A stretch of DNA of 13,786 bases from Streptomycetaceae bacterium (lineage in GTDB: Bacteria > Actinomycetota > Actinomycetes > Nanopelagicales > Nanopelagicaceae): contig JAIYCF010000045.1 of the NCBI GenBank assembly GCA_027488165.1, forward strand, positions 1 through 13,786, written 5' to 3'. The notes under the pieces are model-generated. The model did not search any database and was not told the DNA's origin. It was given only the letters and a program-made list of their open reading frames with translations. Shown here one piece after another: positions 6,076 to 13,392 of the stretch. Each line of letters opens with the position of its first letter. The stretch's first letter is position 1. The position numbers and the translations under genes were made by a program.

Positions 6076-8664
6076 ATGTCTTCAAGCTCGCCAACTGGCA
6101 AAGAACTCGCATCGACCTTTAATCCGGCCGATATCGAGTCGAGCCTCTATTCCAAATGGCTGAAAGCTGATTACTTCACTGCAGATGCCTCATCTACAAA
6201 AGAGGCGTTCACAATTGTTCTTCCACCACCAAATGTGACCGGTGTTCTACACATTGGTCACGCGCTAGATCAAACTCTGCAAGATTGTTTGTCGCGAATG
6301 AAGCGCATGAAAGGTTACGAAGTTCTCTGGTTACCTGGCATGGATCACGCCGGTATCGCAACGCAGAACGTTGTTGAAAAACAATTAGGCGCTCAAGGAC
6401 TTTCACGCCACGACTTGGGTCGCGAAGATTTTGTTAAGAAAGTTTGGGAATGGAAAGCGGAATCAGGCGGAGCGATCCTTGACCAGATGAAGCGCTTGGG
6501 CGTTAGCGTCGACTGGTCGCGCGAGCGTTTCACGATGGATGAAGGTATGTCCAAAGCCGTTGTCTCAATTTTTAAGAAGATGCATGAAGCAGGCCTGATC
6601 TATCGCGCAGAAAGAATTATCAACTGGTGTCCACGTTGCTTAACAGCGCTTTCAGATATCGAAGTTGATCACCAAGATGACGCTGGCGAATTTGTTCAGA
6701 TCCGTTACGGCGAAGGCGAACAATCAATCGTTGTCGCAACAACTCGTGCAGAAACAATGCTTGGTGATGGCGCTGTAGCAGTTCACCCAGATGACCCACG
6801 CTATAAGCACATGATCGGCACAGAAGTTTTACTTCCGCTTGTCGATCGCATGATTCCAATCATCGCCGACGAACTCGTGGAAATGGATTTCGGAACTGGC
6901 GCTGTAAAGGTGACCGCAGCACATGATCCAAATGACTTTGAAATGGCTGTCCGCCACAACGTTCCATTCGTTGTAATTATGAACGAGCACGGCGTAATGG
7001 CTGGAACCGGAACTGAATTCGACGGCATGGATCGCTTTGATGCACGCGTTGCAGTTGTCGCAAAACTGAAAGAGATGGGTCGCGTCGTTGCCGAAAAGCG
7101 TCCATATATTCACGCAGTTGGCCACTGTTCACGTTGCGATACAACGGTTGAACCAAGACTTTCAAAACAGTGGTTTGTAAAGGTTGCACCGCTTGCTAAA
7201 GCATCGGCCGATGCTGTGCGTAGCGGTGAAGTAAAGATTGAACCAGAAGCACTTGCACCTCGATATTTCGAATGGGTAGATAACATGCACGACTGGTGTA
7301 TCTCTCGCCAATTGTGGTGGGGGCATCGAATTCCCGTTTGGTACGGACCTAACGATGAAGTAAAAGTTATTGGCCCAGATGAAAAAGCGCCAGAAGGTTG
7401 GACGCAAGATCCAGATGTTCTAGATACCTGGTTCTCATCAGGGCAATGGGCATTTTCTACATTTGGCTGGCCAGAGAAAACTGCCGATCTTGCCAAGTTC
7501 TATCCAACTAGCGTTCTTGTAACTGGTTACGACATCTTGTTCTTCTGGGTGGTTCGCATGATGATGATGTCGACCTTTGCGATGGATGGCGTTGCCCCAT
7601 TTAAAACAATTATGTTGCACGGTTTGGTGCGCGATCAATTTGGCAAGAAGATGTCAAAGAGTCGCGGCAATGTAATTGATCCGATTGAGTTTATGGATAA
7701 GTACGGCGCAGATGCGCTGCGCTTTACCTTGGCCCGCGGCGCAAACCCGGGCACAGATCAAGCCTTGGCTGAAGACTGGATCGGCGGCTCACGTAACTTT
7801 GCCACCAAGCTCTGGAATGCAACTCGCTTTGCAATGATGAACGGTGCCAATGTAAATGGTGCGCTTCCTGCAACATCTGAGCTAAATGCAATTGATCGCT
7901 GGATCTTGTCACGTCTTAGCGAAACTCTGCGTGATGTTGACTCGCTTCTAGAAAACTTCGAATTTGCTCGTGCTTGCGAGACGCTCTATCACTTCGCTTG
8001 GGACGATCTCTGCGACTGGTACCTAGAACTTTCCAAAGAAACATTTGCATCTGATAGCAAGGCTAATTCACAACGGGTTCTTGGCCACGTTCTTGATCAA
8101 CTCATGCGCACCTTGCACCCAGTTATGCCATTTATAACTGAGGAACTCTGGTGCACGCTTACCGGGGGAGAATCTCTAGTTGTCGCAGGTTGGCCAAAGT
8201 CTGATAGTTCACATATAGATAAAAAGTCCGAAAAACTAATCTCAACTTTGCAAGAAGTAGTCACCGAAGTCCGTCGCTTCCGAAACGATCAAGGGTTAAA
8301 GCCTGCGCAGAAAGTGCCTGGTCGCTTCTCTGGTTCTGCCGATGTTCTCGAATATGCCAGCGCCCTACGTTTCTTGTTAAAGCTAGAGGATAAAGATTTC
8401 ACTCCATCAGCATCGCTCGAAATTGGTGGAATAAAGATTGAACTCGATCTAACTGGCTCGATTGATGTTGTCGCTGAGCGCGCTCGTTTAGAGAAAGATT
8501 TAGCCGCCGCTAAGAAAGATCTGCAGACCGCTGAAGTTAAATTGGGCAACGCAGGCTTCATGGCAAAAGCGCCAGCTGATGTCGTAGTTGAGATTAAAGA
8601 GCGCCTTGCTAAGACAACATCCGATATCGAACGTATCACTGCCGCTCTTGCTGCGTTGAAATAA
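6076..8664 (+). CDS. valS: Valyl-tRNA synthetase
   Basis: Class Ia aminoacyl-tRNA synthetase that charges tRNA-Val with valine and hydrolyses mischarged Thr-tRNA-Val. The 862-aa protein has the complete architecture. PPPNVTG leads into HIGH at 59-62, the catalytic fold is interrupted by the CP1 editing domain at roughly 190-340, and the second signature KMSKS is at 525-529. The helical anticodon-binding domain covers about 600-740. The final coiled-coil tRNA-binding arm is about 800-862, rich in Lys, Glu and Ala heptads. Cys pairs at 185/188 and 351/354 could bind zinc, as in several actinobacterial and archaeal-like ValRS forms. The gene is leaderless by appearance and lies 13 nt upstream of folC; valS-folC adjacency is conserved in mycobacteria and streptomycetes. 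Confidence 0.98.
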   Translation: MSSSSPTGKELASTFNPADIESSLYSKWLKADYFTADASSTKEAFTIVLPPPNVTGVLHIGHALDQTLQDCLSRMKRMKGYEVLWLPGMDHAGIATQNVVEKQLGAQGLSRHDLGREDFVKKVWEWKAESGGAILDQMKRLGVSVDWSRERFTMDEGMSKAVVSIFKKMHEAGLIYRAERIINWCPRCLTALSDIEVDHQDDAGEFVQIRYGEGEQSIVVATTRAETMLGDGAVAVHPDDPRYKHMIGTEVLLPLVDRMIPIIADELVEMDFGTGAVKVTAAHDPNDFEMAVRHNVPFVVIMNEHGVMAGTGTEFDGMDRFDARVAVVAKLKEMGRVVAEKRPYIHAVGHCSRCDTTVEPRLSKQWFVKVAPLAKASADAVRSGEVKIEPEALAPRYFEWVDNMHDWCISRQLWWGHRIPVWYGPNDEVKVIGPDEKAPEGWTQDPDVLDTWFSSGQWAFSTFGWPEKTADLAKFYPTSVLVTGYDILFFWVVRMMMMSTFAMDGVAPFKTIMLHGLVRDQFGKKMSKSRGNVIDPIEFMDKYGADALRFTLARGANPGTDQALAEDWIGGSRNFATKLWNATRFAMMNGANVNGALPATSELNAIDRWILSRLSETLRDVDSLLENFEFARACETLYHFAWDDLCDWYLELSKETFASDSKANSQRVLGHVLDQLMRTLHPVMPFITEELWCTLTGGESLVVAGWPKSDSSHIDKKSEKLISTLQEVVTEVRRFRNDQGLKPAQKVPGRFSGSADVLEYASALRFLLKLEDKDFTPSASLEIGGIKIELDLTGSIDVVAERARLEKDLAAAKKDLQTAEVKLGNAGFMAKAPADVVVEIKERLAKTTSDIERITAALAALK

Positions 8665-8677
8665 CCGCATATTTATT

Positions 8678-10048
8678 ATGAACAACATTAACCCTGATGA
8701 CCAAGCGCGCATAGACGCGATCGAAAAAGCGTTGCTCGCGCGCTGGCCCGAAAATCGTATTGCGCCGACTCTGGAAAGAATTTCAGCGTTGGTAGATATG
8801 CTCGGATCTCCGCAACTCACCTATCCAACTATTCATATAGGTGGCACCAACGGTAAGACCACTACTTCGCGCATGGTTGACTCACTTTTATTTGAGATGG
8901 GTCTGCGCACCGGAAGATTCACCAGTCCTCATCTCGAGAGCTACTTAGAACGCATCTGCATTAACGGTCAACCAATTGATGCCAAAGAGTTGATCTTCTC
9001 TTTTAATGACATTAGCCCTTACTTAGATTTGATGGATACTAAGTTTGATAATCCAATCTCATTCTTTGAGGCTATTACCGCGCTTGCCTTCGCGGCGTTT
9101 GCAGAACACCCAATTGATGTTGGTGTTATTGAAGTGGGTATGGGCGGCCAGTGGGATGCTACAAATGTTGTTGATGCCGATGTTTCAGTAATCATGCCTA
9201 TTGGCCTTGATCATATGGAGTACCTAGGGGACACCATCGGTGAGATTGCTAAAACTAAGGCCGGGATTATTAAAGAACAAGGTTTCGTAGTTCTGGCACA
9301 ACAAGAACCAGAAGCAGCGGTAGAACTATTGCGCAGAGCCGCTGAAGTCGGTGCAGATGTGGCGCGAGAGGGCCTCGAGTACTCAATTGATTCACGTGCG
9401 ATTGCTGTTGGCGGACAGTTGATCTCAATCACTGGTTTGCGCGGACATTACGACGAGATTTTCTTGCCACTTCACGGCAAGCATCAAGCCTCGAATGCTG
9501 CTGCGGCACTGATTGCAGTAGAAGCGTTCTTCGGCGAACAAGATTTAGATATCGATGCGGTTCGAGCCGGCTTTGCCAATGTGACCTCACCGGGGCGTTG
9601 CGAGATTGTTCATCGCGATCCAACAATTATCTTAGATGCCGCACACAACCCGCATGGAGCCAAGGCGATTGCAGAAACTATCCAGAGCGAATTTACCTTT
9701 GATGATGTCACAGGAATTGTTGCTCTTATGGCTGATAAAGATGCTCTTGGAATTTTGCAGGCGCTTGAGCCGATCATGAACCAAATAATTGTCACCACGA
9801 ACTCAGCCGCTCGTTCAATGTCGGTAAAAGATCTAGAAGCCTTAGCTACCCAAGTTTTTGGCGCTGATCGCGTCTTTGCTCAGCCAACACTTGCTGATGC
9901 AATTGATAAGGCCATTAAAGACTCGGTTCGTCCACTTAGTGATGAGTCTCTAGCGATCTTGATAACTGGCTCGGTGGTCACAGTTGGTGAAGCACGCACC
10001 GCAGTGCGAAAGAGATATGCCAAGGCTTCGATTGAGGACGGTAAGTAA
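8678..10048 (+). CDS. folC: Bifunctional folylpolyglutamate synthase / dihydrofolate synthase
   Basis: FolC is a Mur-ligase-family ATPase that joins glutamate to dihydropteroate and extends the polyglutamate tail of reduced folates in the cytoplasm. The 456-aa protein has the P-loop GGTNGKTT at 55-62. The folate/Mg region EVGMGGQWDATN is at 152-163, and the C-domain interface motif DAAHNPHGA starts at 320. The N-terminal LLARWPENRIAPTLERISALVDMLG pattern (in two parts, about 19-43) is close to the mycobacterial enzyme. Whether it has both activities or only one cannot be decided by eye. ATG 8678 has no ribosome site and no well-spaced TANNNT, so translation may rely on coupling with valS, 13 nt upstream. 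The stop overlaps the next gene by one base (TAATG). Confidence 0.95.
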   Translation: MNNINPDDQARIDAIEKALLARWPENRIAPTLERISALVDMLGSPQLTYPTIHIGGTNGKTTTSRMVDSLLFEMGLRTGRFTSPHLESYLERICINGQPIDAKELIFSFNDISPYLDLMDTKFDNPISFFEAITALAFAAFAEHPIDVGVIEVGMGGQWDATNVVDADVSVIMPIGLDHMEYLGDTIGEIAKTKAGIIKEQGFVVLAQQEPEAAVELLRRAAEVGADVAREGLEYSIDSRAIAVGGQLISITGLRGHYDEIFLPLHGKHQASNAAAALIAVEAFFGEQDLDIDAVRAGFANVTSPGRCEIVHRDPTIILDAAHNPHGAKAIAETIQSEFTFDDVTGIVALMADKDALGILQALEPIMNQIIVTTNSAARSMSVKDLEALATQVFGADRVFAQPTLADAIDKAIKDSVRPLSDESLAILITGSVVTVGEARTAVRKRYAKASIEDGK

Positions 10049-10401
10049 TGCGCGTACTTGGTTCTGCAGTTCTTGCGATGGAGTTTTTGATCATGGGTTT
10101 TGCAATGTTGCTTGCAAAAGATCAGAGCGGAACCGCTAGCTTGATTTATGGCGCAGTTGTGATGTTTTTGATGATCTATGCAATTCGACTTCTCAAGAAA
10201 CGCTCCGGCTGGATCTTCGGTTCACTTCTGCAGATCGCAATGGCTGCATATAGCTTCGCAGTTCCATCAATGGCGATCATCAGCGTTATCTTCATTGGGT
10301 TATGGATTGCGGCGATAATTGTTGGTCGCAAGGGTGAGGCCGCTCGCGCCGCCCTTTTAGCGCAAGGTGACCCAGCCGACCGAAAAGGCGATGAAAAGTA
10401 G
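10048..10401 (+). CDS. DUF4233 family small integral membrane protein
   Basis: A 117-aa protein with four predicted membrane helices (about 4-23, 30-48, 54-72, 74-93) and a charged cytoplasmic C-terminus rich in Lys, Arg and Asp. A small four-helix membrane protein of family DUF4233 occurs between folC and ndk in many actinobacteria (Rv2446c position in M. tuberculosis). Assignment here rests on that position, the size and the topology. Its function is unknown. Start and stop are tightly tied to folC: ATG shares one base with the folC TAA, so the two are almost certainly translated from one mRNA. A link to folate metabolism is suggested only by position. Confidence 0.85.
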   Translation: MRVLGSAVLAMEFLIMGFAMLLAKDQSGTASLIYGAVVMFLMIYAIRLLKKRSGWIFGSLLQIAMAAYSFAVPSMAIISVIFIGLWIAAIIVGRKGEAARAALLAQGDPADRKGDEK

Positions 10402-10434
10402 GGTGAAATCGCTGTGGAGCGGGCACACCCAGTT

Positions 10435-10450
10435 GCCTAATAGACTAGGC
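10435..10450. repeat. inverted repeat GCCTA/TAGGC over the ndk -10
   Basis: Five-base arms flank a 6-nt spacer, and the ndk -10 hexamer TAGACT (10441-10446) lies within the repeat. If the ndk transcript starts at its GTG, the repeat is not transcribed and can act only as DNA, for example as an operator. It is short enough to arise by chance. Confidence 0.4.
10441..10446 (+). promoter_or_regulatory. -10 element for a leaderless ndk transcript
   Basis: TAGACT ends 6 nt before the ndk GTG, the spacing expected when transcription starts at the initiation codon. The bases before GTG (AGGCAG) are too close to act as a Shine-Dalgarno. The hexamer is identical to those before valS and tRNA-Pro. Confidence 0.5.
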
Positions 10451-10452
10451 AG

Positions 10453-10872
10453 GTGAGCACAGAAAAGACCTTGATCCTCGTAAAGCCAGATGGCGTACGC
10501 CGCCAATTGGTAGGCGAAGTTATTTCGCGCATTGAGAAGAAGGGTTATGTCGTAACCGCACTCAAGATGATGCAGGCAGATCGCACACTACTTGAACGTC
10601 ATTACGCAGAACATCAGGGCAAACCGTTTTTCGAACCACTAGTTGAGTTCATGATGTCAGGTCCGATTGTTGCAATAGTTGCCGAAGGAAATCGTGTGAT
10701 CGAAGGATTCCGTTCCCTTGCTGGAGTAACAGACCCAACCGTTGCAGCGCCCGGAACAATTCGTGGCGATCTAGCTCGCGATCAAGGCACAAAGGTTGTT
10801 CAGAACATCGTGCACGGCTCTGATTCACCAGAATCTGCAGCTCGCGAAATCGAAATTTTCTTCGGCAAGTAA
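10453..10872 (+). CDS. ndk: Nucleoside diphosphate kinase
   Basis: Transfers the gamma-phosphate of ATP to nucleoside diphosphates through a phosphohistidine, balancing the NTP and dNTP pools. It has 139 aa, the usual size. The nucleotide-binding start TLILVKPDGV (6-15), the R-x-x-x-G-x-x-x-x-x-x-A-PGTIRGD region (PGTIRGD at 100-106) and the catalytic NIVHGSDS with His121 are all present. GTG 10453 aligns with the family N-terminus and fits a leaderless start. It follows the DUF4233 gene after 51 nt and precedes mreB by 33 nt. The ndk-mreB link is the Streptomyces arrangement; in Mycobacterium, where mreB is absent, rne follows instead. Confidence 0.97.
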   Translation: MSTEKTLILVKPDGVRRQLVGEVISRIEKKGYVVTALKMMQADRTLLERHYAEHQGKPFFEPLVEFMMSGPIVAIVAEGNRVIEGFRSLAGVTDPTVAAPGTIRGDLARDQGTKVVQNIVHGSDSPESAAREIEIFFGK

Positions 10873-10905
10873 GTTCAAGCAAAGCAATTAACTGAAGGGT
10901 TAAAC

Positions 10906-11937
10906 ATGAGTAATAAAATGTCATTTATCGGCCGAGATATGGCCGTTGACTTGGGAACTGCAAACACCCTGGTCTACGTACGTGGTCGTGGCATTGTTCT
11001 AAACGAGCCTTCAGTAGTTGCAGTAAACCAAGACACTGGCGGAATCCTCGCTGTTGGTCTGGAAGCTAAGAAGATGATCGGGCGCACACCTGGAAATATC
11101 GTTGCGATACGTCCACTTAAAGATGGTGTTATCGCAGACTTCGATACAACAGAGCGCATGCTCCGTTACTTCATTCAGAAAGTTCACCGTCGCCGTTACT
11201 TGGCTAAGCCACGCATTGTTGTTTGTGTTCCATCAGGTATCACAGGCGTTGAACAGCGCGCAGTTAAAGATGCTGGTTACGCAGCGGGTGCACGCAAGGT
11301 TTACATCATTGAAGAACCAATGGCAGCAGCAATCGGTGCAGGTCTTCCTATCCACGAACCAACCGGAAATATGGTTGTAGATATTGGTGGCGGCACAACC
11401 GAAGTTGCAGTCATCTCGCTCGGTGGAATCGTTACATCGCTTTCAATCCGCGTTGGTGGAGATGAGCTAGATCAATCGATTATTAACTGGGTAAAGCGCG
11501 AATTCTCGCTTCTTCTCGGCGAACGTACTGCTGAAGAAATCAAGATGGCGATCGGTTCTGCATACCCACTACAAGGTGAAAACGATGCAGAAATCCGCGG
11601 TCGCGATCTTGCAACCGGTCTTCCAAAGACAATCGTCGTATCTGCTGCTGAAATTCGTAAGGCGCTTGAAGAGCCTGTAAACGCAATCATCAACGCAGTA
11701 AAGAGCACGCTCGATAAATGTCCACCAGAACTTTCTTCAGATCTTATGGATCGCGGAATCGTTCTTACTGGTGGAGGAGCTCTTCTTAAGGGTCTAGATG
11801 AGCGTCTTCGCAAAGAGACCGGAATGCCAATTCATATCGCTGACCGTCCATTGGATGCAGTTGTTGAAGGTTCCGGAAAGTGCATTGAAGAGTTCGAAGC
11901 CCTTGAAAAGGTTTTGATCTCCGAGCCTCGTCGATAG
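10906..11937 (+). CDS. mreB: Rod-shape determining protein MreB (bacterial actin)
   Basis: MreB polymerises with ATP into membrane-bound antiparallel filaments that steer the elongation peptidoglycan machinery. The 343-aa protein has the actin-fold motifs. Phosphate-1 is DLGTANTLVY from residue 15, phosphate-2 is VVDIGGGTTEVAV (about 157-169), and the adenosine motif LTGGGALLKGLDE starts at 287. The N-terminus MSNKMSFIGRDMAV is short and mildly amphipathic, as in forms that touch the membrane directly. ATG 10906 is chosen because GAAGGG at 10894-10899 lies 6 nt upstream; an in-frame ATG at 10918 lacks this. It heads an mreB-mreC-mreD-mrdA operon, with 9 nt to mreC. Confidence 0.98.
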   Translation: MSNKMSFIGRDMAVDLGTANTLVYVRGRGIVLNEPSVVAVNQDTGGILAVGLEAKKMIGRTPGNIVAIRPLKDGVIADFDTTERMLRYFIQKVHRRRYLAKPRIVVCVPSGITGVEQRAVKDAGYAAGARKVYIIEEPMAAAIGAGLPIHEPTGNMVVDIGGGTTEVAVISLGGIVTSLSIRVGGDELDQSIINWVKREFSLLLGERTAEEIKMAIGSAYPLQGENDAEIRGRDLATGLPKTIVVSAAEIRKALEEPVNAIINAVKSTLDKCPPELSSDLMDRGIVLTGGGALLKGLDERLRKETGMPIHIADRPLDAVVEGSGKCIEEFEALEKVLISEPRR

Positions 11938-11946
11938 GTTTTAAAG

Positions 11947-12870
11947 ATGCGTAGCGGCGGCGACAACCGCGGTCGTCTCCTTCTCATTTCACTCATTGTT
12001 ACTGCGTTATTTCTAATTACTTTAGATCTACGTGGCGTACAAGTGATCACTGGGCTACGCAATGGTTCGCAATCGGCGCTATCACCATTTCAATCTGTTG
12101 CCGCAACCATCTTTCGTCCAGTTGGAAATTTCTTTTCTGATGTAACCCAACTAGGCCGCACTCGTGGAGAAATTGAACGTTTAAAGGCAGCTAATGAAAA
12201 ATTGCAGAAAGAGCTAATTGATCGCAAAAACGCCGATGCAGAACTGGCGCAATTGAAATCAGTTCTTGATCTAGCAGGTACCGCCAAGTATAAAGTTGTA
12301 AACGCCAAAGTAATTTCACTTGGATCAACTTCATCCTTTACCCAGACAATCACCATCGATGCTGGAACCAATAACGGCGTTCGCCAAAATATGACGGTTA
12401 TCTCTGGGCTTGGTTTAGTTGGCGTAGTAAAGATCTCTTACCCAAATAGCGCGCTTGTGCAGTTGACAACAGACCCTGCATTTAAAGTCGGAGCAAGAGT
12501 TGCTGGCAGCCAACAAATTGGAATATTAAGCGGACAAGGTACTTCCAAGGCAGTTCTTCAGCTTTTAGATAATCAAACAACTCTCAAAGTCGGCGATGTA
12601 ATTCTGGCTCGCGGCAGCGTCAATAACAGACCATTTGTTCCTGGTGTTCCTATCGGACAGGTAACTGCGGTTGATAACGCAGCAGGTGCTGTAACTCAAA
12701 CCGCTGATGTAAAGCTTTACGTAAACTTCTCAGCCCTTAGTACCGTTGCAGTTGTTATCTCTGCGCCAAAGGTTGATCCCCGCGATGCTCTCGTACCAAG
12801 AGCGCCAGTTCCAACGCCAGTTCCAACAGTGACTATCTACGCTCAACCATCAGAATCGCCAGCCCCATAA
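11947..12870 (+). CDS. mreC: Rod-shape determining protein MreC
   Basis: MreC is a bitopic scaffold that links MreB/MreD inside to the PBP2 transpeptidase outside. The 307-aa protein has a short cytoplasmic arginine-rich start and one membrane helix at about 11-27. A coiled coil follows at about 70-108 (EIERLKAANEKLQKEL), then the paired beta-barrel domain with the typical segments GTNNGVRQNMTVISGLGLVG and TTLKVGDVILARG. The C-terminal tail (from about 280) is proline-rich, P-V-P-T repeated, and is encoded by a perfect 12-bp tandem repeat (12804-12827). It follows mreB by 9 nt and its TAA is immediately followed by the mreD ATG. AGG at 11936-11938, overlapping the mreB stop, may serve as a weak ribosome site. 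Confidence 0.95.
   Translation: MRSGGDNRGRLLLISLIVTALFLITLDLRGVQVITGLRNGSQSALSPFQSVAATIFRPVGNFFSDVTQLGRTRGEIERLKAANEKLQKELIDRKNADAELAQLKSVLDLAGTAKYKVVNAKVISLGSTSSFTQTITIDAGTNNGVRQNMTVISGLGLVGVVKISYPNSALVQLTTDPAFKVGARVAGSQQIGILSGQGTSKAVLQLLDNQTTLKVGDVILARGSVNNRPFVPGVPIGQVTAVDNAAGAVTQTADVKLYVNFSALSTVAVVISAPKVDPRDALVPRAPVPTPVPTVTIYAQPSESPAP
12804..12827 (+). repeat. perfect 12-bp tandem duplication inside mreC
   Basis: The 12-mer GCCAGTTCCAAC occurs twice in tandem and adds a second Pro-Val-Pro-Thr-type unit to the MreC tail. Being a multiple of three it does not disturb the frame. Such a repeat could vary in copy number by slippage. Confidence 0.9.
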
Positions 12871-13392
12871 ATGTTTGCCCGCAGATTCTTCATCTCACTA
12901 CCCATATTTACATTTATCTTTATTCTGCAAGAGAGCGTTGTAACCCAATTTAAATTATTTGGAGGGGGATTCTCGCTCTTCTTGATATTTGCACTTCTCT
13001 GGTCCGCACTTGGTACACCAGAAATGGGTGCGCTAACTGGTTTTGGTGCGGGACTTTTGATGGATCTATCGCAAAGCGCTTCTGGACCAATGGGGCAATG
13101 GACGCTGATCATGATCCTCGCAGGATTTACTGTCTCGTATCTTGGTTACGGTGACGATAACTTTCGCGGCAACCCCATTTCATTGATCTTTACAGTCGCT
13201 GCCGCAGTTGTCGTAATCCGTGTAATTTACTTAATTCTCGGACTGTTACTTGGAAGCGATATTGGAAGCACTTGGTCAGTTCTGGTCTCGCTCTTTTCAT
13301 CTGCTTTCTGGTCGGCTGCAATTGCTCCGTTACTGCTACCAGTTGTCACAAGAATTCATGAAACGCTTTTCGATGTTAAGAGTCGGATATGA
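12871..13392 (+). CDS. mreD: Rod-shape determining protein MreD
   Basis: MreD is a small polytopic membrane protein of the elongasome. The 173-aa product is almost entirely hydrophobic, with about five or six helices (roughly 7-24, 33-48, 50-70, 77-95, 104-125, 135-160). The loop GFGAGLLMDLSQSASGPMG (57-75) matches the conserved MreD pattern of a Gly-rich segment, then Asp and a small-residue turn. The sequence is otherwise poorly conserved in this family, so position after mreC carries weight. The ATG follows the mreC stop directly (TAAATG), and its own TGA overlaps the mrdA ATG by four bases (ATGA), indicating coupled translation through mreC-mreD-mrdA. Confidence 0.93.
   Translation: MFARRFFISLPIFTFIFILQESVVTQFKLFGGGFSLFLIFALLWSALGTPEMGALTGFGAGLLMDLSQSASGPMGQWTLIMILAGFTVSYLGYGDDNFRGNPISLIFTVAAAVVVIRVIYLILGLLLGSDIGSTWSVLVSLFSSAFWSAAIAPLLLPVVTRIHETLFDVKSRI

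Noticed and set aside
10888..10903. TTAAC/GTTAA stem with the mreB ribosome site in its loop
   Set aside because: Five AT-rich pairs are too weak to act as a riboswitch or thermosensor without conservation data, and the Shine-Dalgarno remains largely exposed.
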